The notes under the pieces are model-generated. The model searched no databases and was not told the DNA's origin. It worked only from the letters and a program-made list of their open reading frames with translations. Of a DNA stretch of 64,000 nucleotides, positions 1 through 8,145 are shown in pieces. A program made the translations under genes and the position numbers. The stretch comes from Flavobacteriales bacterium (GTDB taxonomy: Bacteria > Bacteroidota > Bacteroidia > Flavobacteriales_F > PHOS-HE28), in the NCBI GenBank assembly GCA_019912395.1, contig JAIOIH010000010.1, positions 29,933 to 93,932 of the forward strand, written 5' to 3'. The first letter of the stretch is position 1, and each line of letters begins with the position of its first letter.

Positions 1-528
1 CTTGCCCGCTTTGCCCGATCTTCCCTTCGCTTTGCGCTTGGCTATGAAGTCCTTCACCTCGCTGTGGGTGAGCAGGTAATTGTTGATGTCCTCTATGCTC
101 TGGAACTCAGCATGCGGCTCCTCGGTCTGAGGGGTCATCGAATTGGGGTGCAGCCCGTCGAAGCAGTCGATGTAGGTGATGAACTTGAACCCCTTGATCC
201 ACTCGTCCGCGCCCAGCAGGTTGAAGTTGGTGGCGCTGATGAAATAGATGGGCGTCTCGTTGCGGTAGAAGAAGCGCCGGATGTCGCTGACACCCTTGAT
301 CACCGCTGGTTTCCGGCTCTTCCTTTTCGCGGTCTTTTTGATCGCCGCCTTCCTTGCCGAGGGCTTTTTCCTCGGCACGGGACTGGCCGGTTTCCCTTTG
401 GCTGCCGACTTTTTCGGTGCGGCCTTTTTCGGGGCAGCCTTCTTTTTGGCGGTAGCCGCCTTGCGAACGGTCTTCGCGGGCACCGCTGTGGCCTTTCGCG
501 GTGCGGACTTCTTCAGTTTTTTGCTCAT
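1..528 (-). CDS. ATP-grasp / biotin-carboxylase-like protein, N-terminal part (cut by window edge)
   Basis: The frame is open from an ATG at 528 to the left edge (176 codons), so the C-terminus is missing. Residues 1 to about 77 form a tail very rich in Lys, Ala and Pro (for example AKKKAAPKKAAPKK), like histone H1. A folded-looking region then starts near residue 78 with motifs such as RRFFYRNETPIYFISATNF and YIDCFDGLHPN. From memory these resemble the N-terminus of Bacteroidota proteins annotated as biotin carboxylase-like ATP-grasp enzymes that lie beside PLP decarboxylases. The catalytic ATP-grasp part would lie outside the window, so the assignment is by resemblance only. Its ATG overlaps the stop of the upstream decarboxylase (ATGA), which suggests translational coupling. 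Confidence 0.5.
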   Translation of the reverse strand, partial: MSKKLKKSAPRKATAVPAKTVRKAATAKKKAAPKKAAPKKSAAKGKPASPVPRKKPSARKAAIKKTAKRKSRKPAVIKGVSDIRRFFYRNETPIYFISATNFNLLGADEWIKGFKFITYIDCFDGLHPNSMTPQTEEPHAEFQSIEDINNYLLTHSEVKDFIAKRKAKGRSGKAGK

Positions 529-3278
529 GCTTTTTTCTTTTTGTTCGTATTTCCGCTGCCCTGTTCTTGTGCTATCGCAGCGGCCCGCATGCCACCCATG
601 GCCGTCCCGGTGCGTTGCCGGCCGAGCGCATGGTCGTTGAACACGCGCAGGCCAAGCTCTTCACGGTAGCCGTGGATCTCCTTCACGTCGATGGCAATGA
701 GGAAGTCGAGGATGTCCTTGCTGATCACCTGACCGGGCACCAGCACGGGGAAGCCGGGTGGATAGGGAATGACGAAACTGGCGGAGACGAGCTCGCGACC
801 GCCCTGCATCAGCCCCTGGCACCCCTTGATCTTCACGTACTCGCAGTTCTGTTCGTTATAGGCAAGGAAGTAGGCCTTGCGCAGGTCGCCGCCGGGCACG
901 CCGGGCACCGCGCGGAACGAATCGTGAAAACGGCTGAAGTCGGGCAGTGGCGGGGTTTCCTTCGTCAGCGAGCGGATGCGGGCAATGTGCAGTTCCTTCT
1001 CGGCGTGGTTCAGGGCGTTGTTGCGTGCCTCCAGCTCGTCGGCGATGGTGAGCAGTACCTTGATCAGGTAGGCCACGGAGCCGCGGGTGGTCCCGATGTT
1101 CGTCATGAACAGCACGCTGTTGCGCGAGGTCTTGTTCACCTGGATGTGGTGCTTGTCCATCAAGTAGCGGTTCTTGAAGGTGTCGCCGTCCACTCCGGTC
1201 TTGCCGGTGTACAGGTTGATCTTGGTGGGGTCCACCACGAATTCGTCATGGGCCCACGCGTCCTCGATGCGGTTCCAGCCCTTCTCCTTGCTGTAGTATT
1301 CCTTCAGTCCGGAAGGCCGGTACTTGGCGGGCACGAGGTTCTCCAGCGTTACGATGTCGAAGTAGCGCCGCAGCTTGGGGTGGTCGTTGATCTTGTGGCG
1401 CAGGAGCATGCCTTGCTCGATGGCCTTTTCCACCAGCTCATAGCCTTCGAACTCCACTTGGCGGCGGCCCACGTCCAAGCTGGCGAGGATCTGGTAGTTG
1501 GGGCTGGTGCTGGTGTGCGCCATGTACGCCTCGTGGAAGCTGTCCTCGCTCTTGCGCTGGAAGTCCTCGTCCCAGATGTGGATCATGCTGCCCTGCCGCA
1601 TGGAGGTGAGCGTCTTGTGCGTGCTCTGGGTGGCATACACGCGGATGCGCACCTTGTCGGGGTCCGGCAAGCGAGGTATCTCACCCTTCTTCAACGAGGC
1701 GATGTGCGCGGCGTACTCCTCGCGGTACGCATCGCTGTGGTACTTGCGGTGCAGGCGGGCGGCGCTGAACATGGCGGTGCGCTGCTTGAAGATGTAGCTG
1801 AAGCCCGCGAAGGCGAACCAGGCCTCGTCCCAGAGGAAGACCATGTCCGGCTTGATGGCCAGCACCTGCTCCATCACGCGCTGCACGTTGTACACCACGC
1901 CGTCGAAGGTGCAGTTGGTGAGCAGCAGCATTTTCACGTGCTGCAAGCGCCCGGCGGCCTTTAGCACCAGCAATTTCTCACGGATGTGTTCCAACGGCAC
2001 CGCGCCGTACATGCTGAACTCCGGCAAGGGGTAGCTGTCCAGGTAAACGGGGTAGGCGCCGGTGAGCGTGAGGCCGTAGTGGTGGCTCTTGTGGCAATCC
2101 CGGTCGATGAGCACCATGTCATGCGGTTCCACCAGCGCCTGCAGCACGATCTTGTTGCTGGTACTGGTGCCGTTGGTGGCGAAATAGGTGAACTGCGATC
2201 CGAAGGCGCGCGCCGCACGTTCCTGCGCCTTCTTCAAGGGGCCGGTGGGTTGCAGCAACGAGTCCAGGCCGCCGCTGGTGCTGGAGGTTTCCGCAAGGAA
2301 GAGGTTGCGTCCGTAGAAGTCGCCAAAATCCTGTATCCAACGGCTCTTGAACACGGAGTTGCCGCGCGAGATGGGCATGGCGTGAAATACGCCCATCGGC
2401 CTGCGGCTGTAGTCCATCAGCGCGGTGAAGAAGGGCGTATTGTACTTGTCCTGGATGCCGCGCAGAATGGTGAGGTGCAGTTCCTGATGATCTTCCTGGC
2501 GATAGAAGATCCGGCGAAAGTTCTGGACGGTGGTGTCCTTCAGGTCGCTCACGGGCGTGTCGGTCACGTAGTAGCGGTCCACCTCGGGCCGGAACCAGCG
2601 CATCAGCTTGCCCAGGAGCGGACCCATGTCGGCCTTGTTGCGGTCGCGGAGGTCCACCTCCTTGATGGCGCGGATGTAGTCCTTCAAAAAGCCCTTGGCG
2701 CTGGGCGATGCGAAGGGCATGCCGTAGCGGATCACGCAGGCCTGGATGTTGGAGTTGAAGAGCAGGGCGATCAGCGCGTCCTGCACCGTGGGCACCACGA
2801 TGGCATCGTAGGTGAAGGGGTCGGCGGGATCGCGGACCTCGGCCAGGTTCTCCTTGAGCAGTTGCTCCTCCTCCTCGTTCAGGTCGTCCACGAAGAGCAC
2901 CTCGAAGTACTTGTTGCGCGGGCGTTCTGCACCATCATCATCGTGGTCCAGCGCATGCTCGGCATGTTCGCCGGTGTTGAGGCGCACTTGGCCGCTCACC
3001 AAGGTGCGCACCAGCTTCAGGGTTCGCGATTCCAGCGCCGCGTATTCCTTGCGCTCCAGCATGGCCCGCAGACCTCGCACGGCACCGCGCCCCGGGAAGG
3101 CCCAGTACTGCTCGATCGTATACAGGTCCTGCAGCAGCCCGTCCACCTCGCGTACGGCTTCCCGCTTCCCCGTGCGTGCAGCGGCGAGGTCGGAAACTGC
3201 GGTTTTTAGTCTGTCCCAAGTGTGGGTGCGTAGGCGGGTGGCATTGAAATGCTCTTGCGTGGGTTCGGATGTGGGCAT
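525..3278 (-). CDS. PLP-dependent Orn/Lys/Arg-type decarboxylase
   Basis: A 917-residue protein of the fold-type I Orn/Lys/Arg decarboxylase family, which removes the alpha-carboxyl group of basic amino acids to give polyamines or precursors such as agmatine. The Schiff-base lysine is visible in ATQSTHKTLTSMRQGS (about Lys555), and the aspartate that contacts the PLP ring nitrogen lies in LWDEAWFAF (about Asp484). The N-terminal 200 residues include a wing-like part (VLFVDDLNEEEEQLL). The protein is longer than the usual 700-750 residues. I chose the ATG at 3278 because the 31 codons upstream look non-coding. It overlaps the downstream ATP-grasp-like gene by 4 bp. The substrate cannot be read from the sequence; arginine is a guess. 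Confidence 0.85.
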   Translation of the reverse strand: MPTSEPTQEHFNATRLRTHTWDRLKTAVSDLAAARTGKREAVREVDGLLQDLYTIEQYWAFPGRGAVRGLRAMLERKEYAALESRTLKLVRTLVSGQVRLNTGEHAEHALDHDDDGAERPRNKYFEVLFVDDLNEEEEQLLKENLAEVRDPADPFTYDAIVVPTVQDALIALLFNSNIQACVIRYGMPFASPSAKGFLKDYIRAIKEVDLRDRNKADMGPLLGKLMRWFRPEVDRYYVTDTPVSDLKDTTVQNFRRIFYRQEDHQELHLTILRGIQDKYNTPFFTALMDYSRRPMGVFHAMPISRGNSVFKSRWIQDFGDFYGRNLFLAETSSTSGGLDSLLQPTGPLKKAQERAARAFGSQFTYFATNGTSTSNKIVLQALVEPHDMVLIDRDCHKSHHYGLTLTGAYPVYLDSYPLPEFSMYGAVPLEHIREKLLVLKAAGRLQHVKMLLLTNCTFDGVVYNVQRVMEQVLAIKPDMVFLWDEAWFAFAGFSYIFKQRTAMFSAARLHRKYHSDAYREEYAAHIASLKKGEIPRLPDPDKVRIRVYATQSTHKTLTSMRQGSMIHIWDEDFQRKSEDSFHEAYMAHTSTSPNYQILASLDVGRRQVEFEGYELVEKAIEQGMLLRHKINDHPKLRRYFDIVTLENLVPAKYRPSGLKEYYSKEKGWNRIEDAWAHDEFVVDPTKINLYTGKTGVDGDTFKNRYLMDKHHIQVNKTSRNSVLFMTNIGTTRGSVAYLIKVLLTIADELEARNNALNHAEKELHIARIRSLTKETPPLPDFSRFHDSFRAVPGVPGGDLRKAYFLAYNEQNCEYVKIKGCQGLMQGGRELVSASFVIPYPPGFPVLVPGQVISKDILDFLIAIDVKEIHGYREELGLRVFNDHALGRQRTGTAMGGMRAAAIAQEQGSGNTNKKKKA

Positions 3279-3386
3279 GGGGGTCTCGGAATATAGGTAT
3301 TCCTGAGCGAAAGGTATTTCACCGCACGTTTCGCCCTGCAATCGTCCACAAAGACTACCACAATTGTACACCCGGCCGTGAAAGCG

Positions 3387-4697
3387 CTAAGCCAACGTCT
3401 TCTTCCGGCTCTTCGCCATCAGCGCCTCGATCTCCTCCACCTCCCTTGGGATGTTCTTGAACAGATCGTCCTGACCGTCCTTGGTCACCACGATGTTGTT
3501 CTCGATGCGGATGCCGAGGTTTTCCTCCGGGATGTAGATGCCCGGCTCCACGGTGAAGACCATGCCTTCCGTGATCGGCTCGTGCCACAGGCCCACATCA
3601 TGCACATCGATGCCGAGGAAGTGGCTGGTGCCGTGCATGAAGTACTTTTTGTACAGCGGCTTTTCGGGATCCTGCGTCGCCACCTCCTTCTTGTCCAACA
3701 GGCCGAGGCCGATCAGTTCCTTTTCCATCAGCTCGCCCACCTGCTTGTGGTAATCGCCGAGGAAGACGCCCGGAAGCAAGAGCTTCGTGGCTTCCTTCTG
3801 CACGTTCAGCACGGCGTTGTACACGTCGCGTTGGCGCGGGGAGAATTTGCCGTTCACCGGGATGCTGCGGCTGAGGTCACTGGCGTAGCCGCCGTACTCG
3901 CAACCGAAGTCCATCAGGATCACATCGCCGTCCTTGCAGGTATCGTCGTTGGTGATGTAGTGCAGCACGCAGGCGTTGTAGCCGCTGGCGATGATGGGCG
4001 TATAGGCATGCCCGCGCGAGCCGTTGCGCAGGAACTCATGCGTGATCTCCGCTTCGATGGCGTACTCCTTCACGCCGGGCTTCACGAATTGCAACACGCG
4101 CTGGAAGGCCTTGGCGGTGATGTTCACCGCGTTCTGGATCTGCGCGATCTCCTCGGCCGTCTTCCGGGAGCGGATGCGGTGCATGATCGGTGCGCTGCGC
4201 TTCACTTCGTACAAGGGATACTTGGCGCGTAGTTCCTTGTTCTTGCGCTCCTCGCGGGTTTCCACTTCATTGCCTTGGCGCAGGTGCTCGTTGCTGTTGA
4301 GGTAGATGCTTTTCGCCTGCGGAAGCAAGCGCTGCAAGGTGGCCTCGTAGCTGCTGGTCCACAGCACGGTGGCGATGCCGCTCTGCGCGGTGGCCTGCTG
4401 CTGCGTCAGCTTCGCACCTTCCCAAATGGCGATGCTGGGGCTGGTCTCGCGGACGAAGAGGATCTCGCGGTCCTTCGGATCGAACGCATCCGGAAAGAGC
4501 AGCAGCACGGTCTCCTCCTGGTCGATGCCGCTGAGGTGGAAGATGTCCGCCGCCTGGTGGAAGGGCATGGTGCCGTCCGCGCTGGTGGGCATGATGTCGT
4601 TGCTGTGGAAGACGGCGAGACCACCCTTTTCCATGGCCTGGCGGAAGCGGCTACGGTGTTCACGATAGGTGGCGGCGGAGAGGGGTGTGTAGCGCAT
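3387..4697 (-). CDS. pepP: Xaa-Pro aminopeptidase (M24B)
   Basis: A 436-residue cytoplasmic metallopeptidase that removes N-terminal residues preceding proline. The N-terminal creatinase-like domain (about 1-170) is followed by the pita-bread catalytic domain. All five expected metal ligands are visible: Asp263 in LMDFGCEYGG, Asp274 in YASDLSRS, His359 in HGTSHFLGIDVHDVG, Glu384 in FTVEPGIYIP and Glu399 in GIRIENNIVV. Length and motif order match the PepP family. The gene follows the decarboxylase on the same strand, with 108 bp between them, so it may be separately transcribed. Confidence 0.93.
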   Translation of the reverse strand: MRYTPLSAATYREHRSRFRQAMEKGGLAVFHSNDIMPTSADGTMPFHQAADIFHLSGIDQEETVLLLFPDAFDPKDREILFVRETSPSIAIWEGAKLTQQQATAQSGIATVLWTSSYEATLQRLLPQAKSIYLNSNEHLRQGNEVETREERKNKELRAKYPLYEVKRSAPIMHRIRSRKTAEEIAQIQNAVNITAKAFQRVLQFVKPGVKEYAIEAEITHEFLRNGSRGHAYTPIIASGYNACVLHYITNDDTCKDGDVILMDFGCEYGGYASDLSRSIPVNGKFSPRQRDVYNAVLNVQKEATKLLLPGVFLGDYHKQVGELMEKELIGLGLLDKKEVATQDPEKPLYKKYFMHGTSHFLGIDVHDVGLWHEPITEGMVFTVEPGIYIPEENLGIRIENNIVVTKDGQDDLFKNIPREVEEIEALMAKSRKKTLA

Positions 4698-4877
4698 GGT
4701 CGTTCGGGGTAGGAGGTGCGAAGGTAGAAAGGCGCGGATGGGATGTTCGGAAAAGAGGCAAGTGAACGCCGCATTCCAAACCCTAGGTTACCCGCTTTTG
4801 AACTTTAGGTGAAAAGCGCCTTCCAAGCAATCCCGCTCAGGCACGCAACTTCCTCATCACAAGGAACTTGCCGAAAA

Positions 4878-4929
4878 CTATACATGTTCATCGCGATATG
4901 GATAGAAAAAGGCTGTGTTCTATACATGT
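4878..4929. repeat. AT-rich intergenic patch with a 10-bp direct repeat
   Basis: The 271-bp gap between pepP and the NYN gene contains CTATACATGT at 4878-4887 and again at 4920-4929, 42 bp apart, in a patch clearly richer in A+T than its surroundings. Just upstream, CAACTTCCT and AGGAACTTG (about 4847-4871) form an imperfect inverted repeat. The pair of sites could be a protein-binding site or a -10-like region. I see no gene here. Confidence 0.3.
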
Positions 4930-4968
4930 CGAGCCAGATGACCGGAAGCGTCTTCGCAACGTGCTACC

Positions 4969-5715
4969 TCACCCCTTGAACCGCACCATCACCGTGTTCC
5001 CCTTCTCCTCGCGGCGGGTCTCCACTTTGTCCTTCAATGCGCTGATCAGCGAGGACAATGAGCCATGTCCATAGCTGCGCGGGTCGAAGCTGGGGTCCAA
5101 TCGCCGCAGCGCTTGGCCGATCAGGCTCAATGAAACCTCATCCTCTTCTCCCTTGGCGATGTCAAAGGCCTTGCGGAGCTTGCGCATCAAGGAGGTGTTG
5201 GCCGATAATGCCGTGGTGGTTTTCTTCTTCGCTGACTTGGATCCGGAGCTCGTGCTGCCCTTCGGTTCGTCATGGATGTCCAAGTTCTCCACGTAGATGA
5301 AGCGCTCGCAGGCCTGCACGAACGCATCGGGGGTCTTCTTTTCGCCCACGCCCATTACAAAGAGGCCGGCTTCGCGAAGCCGGGTGGCCAAGCGGGTGTA
5401 GTCGCTGTCACTGCTCACGATGCAGAAGGCGTCCACCATGCCGCCGTGGAGAATGTCCATGGCATCGATGATGAGCGCGCTGTCCGTGCTGTTCTTGCCC
5501 TTCGTGTAGGCGAATTGCTGCACGGGCTGGATGGCGTTGGCGTTCAAGAGGTCCTTCCAGCCGCTCATGCCGGTGGTGGTCCAATCGCCATAGATGCGCC
5601 GGATGGTGATGGTGCCCTTTTTGGAGACTTCCTCCAGGATGGGTGCCAAGCGGCGCGGGGCCGCGTTATCGCCGTCTATCAGGAGGGCGATGGTGGTGTC
5701 GTTGATCTTTTTCAC
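4969..5715 (-). CDS. NYN-domain (LabA/DUF88-like) protein with LOTUS/OST-HTH-like tail
   Basis: A 248-residue protein. Residues 1-150 carry the PIN-like NYN fold with its acidic residues in TIALLIDGDNAAPRRL, NSTDSALIIDAMDIL and FCIVSSDSDYTRLATRL, as in LabA/MARF1-type nucleases. A Lys/Ser-rich linker (about 155-180) leads to a C-terminal segment of about 65 residues (for example FDPRSYGHGSLSSLISAL) typical of OST-HTH/LOTUS RNA-binding domains. The layout suggests an RNA-directed nuclease, possibly in RNA turnover or stress, but the target is unknown. It is single and is flanked by repeat-containing intergenic regions. Confidence 0.85.
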   Translation of the reverse strand: MKKINDTTIALLIDGDNAAPRRLAPILEEVSKKGTITIRRIYGDWTTTGMSGWKDLLNANAIQPVQQFAYTKGKNSTDSALIIDAMDILHGGMVDAFCIVSSDSDYTRLATRLREAGLFVMGVGEKKTPDAFVQACERFIYVENLDIHDEPKGSTSSGSKSAKKKTTTALSANTSLMRKLRKAFDIAKGEEDEVSLSLIGQALRRLDPSFDPRSYGHGSLSSLISALKDKVETRREEKGNTVMVRFKG

Positions 5716-5744
5716 GGCGTGAAGGTAGGGGCCAAGGGTACTGG

Positions 5745-6060
5745 TGGTTTACCGCCAAGACGCTAAGAGCGCAAAGAGGAAGGAGCGCCGGCAGTCCGGT
5801 TCCTTTCTACCACCACGCATGCCTCCGGCAGCCAGGGACGCAATGCGCGCCAAGAAATTTACCGCAAGCGGCGTTTGTTTTCCAACCGCAACGGACGCAA
5901 CGAGCGCAACGAAATACAAGCCACGGGGATCGTTCTCAGAACGTCGCGGTCTCCCGAAAGGATCGGGATCAAGCCGTTGCGCCCGCCGTGGTTCAACCTT
6001 TCGGAGCATTGCATTTCCTTGGCGCTCTTTGCGTCTTGGCGGTCAACCTTTTTTCACGGC
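5745..6060. repeat. Intergenic element bounded by inverted copies of a CGCCAAGACGC repeat
   Basis: The 345-bp gap between the NYN and yceI-like genes holds no convincing gene. A repeat of the form ACCGCCAAGACGC-TAAGAGCGCAAAG lies at 5751-5777 and an inverted copy lies at about 6019-6043. Between them are related short tracts such as CAACGGACGCAACGAGCGC near 5887-5906. Repeats of this type occur dispersed in many bacterial genomes. The two outer copies could pair into a large stem. Confidence 0.5.
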
Positions 6061-6612
6061 TCAGCCCTGCTTCACCAGCTGCACTTCGCAGGCGATGCGC
6101 ACCTCGTCGCTCACCAGCACGCCGCCGGACTCAAGCGCCGTGTTCCAGTTCAGGCCCCAATCCTTGCGGTTGATCTTGCCGTGCACGCTTACACCTGCCT
6201 TGGTGTTGCCGTAGGGGTCCTTCATCACGCCGCCCCATTCCACGTCCAGCTTCACCTCCTTGGTCTTGCCGTTCATGGCGAGGTCGCCATGGATCGTCCA
6301 ACTTCCATCCTTGTCCACGGATTCCGCACGCTTCATCTTGAAGGTGATCCTCGGGTGATCGGTGGCGCCGAAGAAGTCCGCGCTCTTCAGGTGGCTATCA
6401 CGCTGCTCATTGTTGGTGGTGATGCTCGAAGCATCGGCCCAGAATTCCACCTTGGCGGTGCTGAGGTCATCACCCACTACTTCAATGTCGGCATTGAACT
6501 TTTGAAAGCTCCCGGTCACGGTGGAGATCATCATGTGCTTCACCTTGAACTGGATCTCGCTGTGTGCGGGATCGATGGTCCACTTCACGCGTTGTGCTGT
6601 TGCTGTTTCCAT
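6061..6612 (-). CDS. YceI family protein
   Basis: A 183-residue YceI-like lipocalin-fold protein of the polyisoprenoid-binding type. It opens with the family signature VKWTIDPAHSEIQFKVKHM, followed by GSFQKFNADIEV, ADASSITTNNEQRDSHLKS, DFFGATDHPRITFKM and the C-terminal DWGLNWN and VSDEVRIACEVQL motifs. No signal peptide is present, so this copy is probably cytoplasmic, unlike E. coli YceI, which is periplasmic. The pirin-family gene lies 34 bp upstream on the same strand, so the two may be co-transcribed, which suggests a shared stress-related role. Confidence 0.92.
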   Translation of the reverse strand: METATAQRVKWTIDPAHSEIQFKVKHMMISTVTGSFQKFNADIEVVGDDLSTAKVEFWADASSITTNNEQRDSHLKSADFFGATDHPRITFKMKRAESVDKDGSWTIHGDLAMNGKTKEVKLDVEWGGVMKDPYGNTKAGVSVHGKINRKDWGLNWNTALESGGVLVSDEVRIACEVQLVKQG

Positions 6613-6646
6613 TTTTCTTGGGGGGGTTGTTTGTTGTTCGTTCTGT

Positions 6647-7387
6647 TCAGTTGAATTCCATCGGCACGTCGATCAGCAGCAGTTCCGCGCCTTCCGGGCC
6701 TGTCTTGATCTCCAGTTCTGCCACGGCACTGACGCCAATGGCATCACGTGCGGAGAGCGGTTGTCCGTGTATTTCAGCGCTGCCCGACACCACCATGGCG
6801 TAAACACCGTTGCCCGCCCGTTTTATCGCGTAGCGCTCCGTGCGGCCGTCGTCGAACTTGCCGAGTTGGAACCAGGCATCCTGATGGATCCAAGTTCCGG
6901 CATCCTCCGGGTCCGGCGAAACGATCTGTTGGAACTTGTTGACCCTGTCCTCCGGGGCGAGCGTGATCTGTTCGTACCGAGGGGTCAGTCCGCGCTCGCG
7001 CGGGAAAAGCCAAATTTGAAAGAGCTTGGTGCGGTGTTCGGGGTCCGGATTGAATTCACTGTGCTGGATGCCGGTCCCCGCGCTCATCACCTGTACGTCA
7101 CCGGCCTTGATCACGCCTTCGTTGCCCATGCTGTCCTTGTGCATCAGGGCGCCTTCGGTCACGATGGTGACGATCTCCATGTTGTCGTGCGGGTGCGTGC
7201 CGAAGCCCTTGCCCGGCGCGATGGTGTCGTCGTTCAGCACGCGCAAGGCACCGAAGTGCAAGCGTTCGGGGTTGTGCCAATTGGCAAAGCTGAAGGAGTG
7301 CCACGCGTTCAACCAACCGTGGTCGGCATGGCCGCGGGTCTCCGCCCTGTGCAGGACGGTCTGGGCTAAGGAGGTTGATCTGCTCAT
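6647..7387 (-). CDS. Pirin family protein
   Basis: A 246-residue bicupin. The N-terminal cupin has the expected metal-binding residues in HSFSFANWHNPERLHFG, GFGTHPHDNMEIVTIV and AGTGIQHSEFN. The C-terminal half is the second, degenerate cupin. Bacterial pirins such as YhhW can act as quercetin dioxygenases or as regulators; the physiological role here is unknown. It lies upstream of the yceI-like gene and probably forms a two-gene unit with it. Confidence 0.93.
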   Translation of the reverse strand: MSRSTSLAQTVLHRAETRGHADHGWLNAWHSFSFANWHNPERLHFGALRVLNDDTIAPGKGFGTHPHDNMEIVTIVTEGALMHKDSMGNEGVIKAGDVQVMSAGTGIQHSEFNPDPEHRTKLFQIWLFPRERGLTPRYEQITLAPEDRVNKFQQIVSPDPEDAGTWIHQDAWFQLGKFDDGRTERYAIKRAGNGVYAMVVSGSAEIHGQPLSARDAIGVSAVAELEIKTGPEGAELLLIDVPMEFN

Positions 7388-7617
7388 TTTGGTAGGTGTC
7401 TGGGCACAAATATAGTTTACATGGAAAATATCGCCAATACAACATTGTGGTCCATATAGTATGGCTGTCCCCGAATACGGCAGCGTGGGGATGGGCCTGC
7501 TTGGTCACACGAGCGATGCGTCAATGCTTGCCTGGGGGAACAAGCGATCGTGACTATCCCGGCGCTTCTGCGGCCGATCACCGGTCACCAACCAACCATC
7601 ATCCGGGCCTCTAAGGC

Positions 7618-8145
7618 TCAACGGCTTGGCCCCGAGGGCGTACACGAGAGGGTGGACCAGCAGTGTTGTCCGGTGGTGTCCACTGGGCAGCTGTCCGGAT
7701 AGCTCCGGTCGCTTAACGGCTGGCCCCGTTGGTCCCAACGTTGCCACAAGCCCACCTTGCCACCATTGCAGAACCGGCCTTTGCTCTCCTTGTTCCCGTT
7801 GGGGTGGTAGAAGGTAAAGTCCCCTTGCGGAATGCGCAGGTTCCGGTCGATAAAAGTGCCTGTCATCAACAGGCCGCCGTTCGGGCCATATACCCGTGCC
7901 GCCCAGCCGTCCGGGGTTTCGCGGGCGGTACGCAACAGGGTCATGTCGGTCAGGTAGGCATTCGCATATTCAGCCACCACCATGTCATAACGCACCCTTC
8001 CCACGGTAAGGCTGGTCTCGCCGCGTGCGTGCATTACGGCAAGCTTGTTCAGGTCATCGCGTTGGCCGTGAACGGGCAATGCACAGAGCCAGGCCAGCAG
8101 CATACAGGCCGGGGCGGATAGTTTCCAGAGTCGCTGGTGTTTCAT
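7618..8145 (-). CDS. Secreted protein with MORN/YwqK-like repeats
   Basis: A 175-residue protein with a Sec signal peptide (hydrophobic residues about 10-25, ending near VHGQ). The middle contains MORN-like units such as GGLLMTGTFIDRN and GDFTFYHPNGNKESKGRF followed by GLWQRWDQRG, a pattern seen in the YwqK and toxin-antitoxin-labelled MORN proteins of Bacteroidota. It overlaps the upstream gene by 4 bp (ATGA), so they are probably coupled. The last 30 residues (from about SDRSYPDSC) look less like coding sequence. A paralogue lies at 62550-62993. Function unknown. Confidence 0.75.
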   Translation of the reverse strand: MKHQRLWKLSAPACMLLAWLCALPVHGQRDDLNKLAVMHARGETSLTVGRVRYDMVVAEYANAYLTDMTLLRTARETPDGWAARVYGPNGGLLMTGTFIDRNLRIPQGDFTFYHPNGNKESKGRFCNGGKVGLWQRWDQRGQPLSDRSYPDSCPVDTTGQHCWSTLSCTPSGPSR

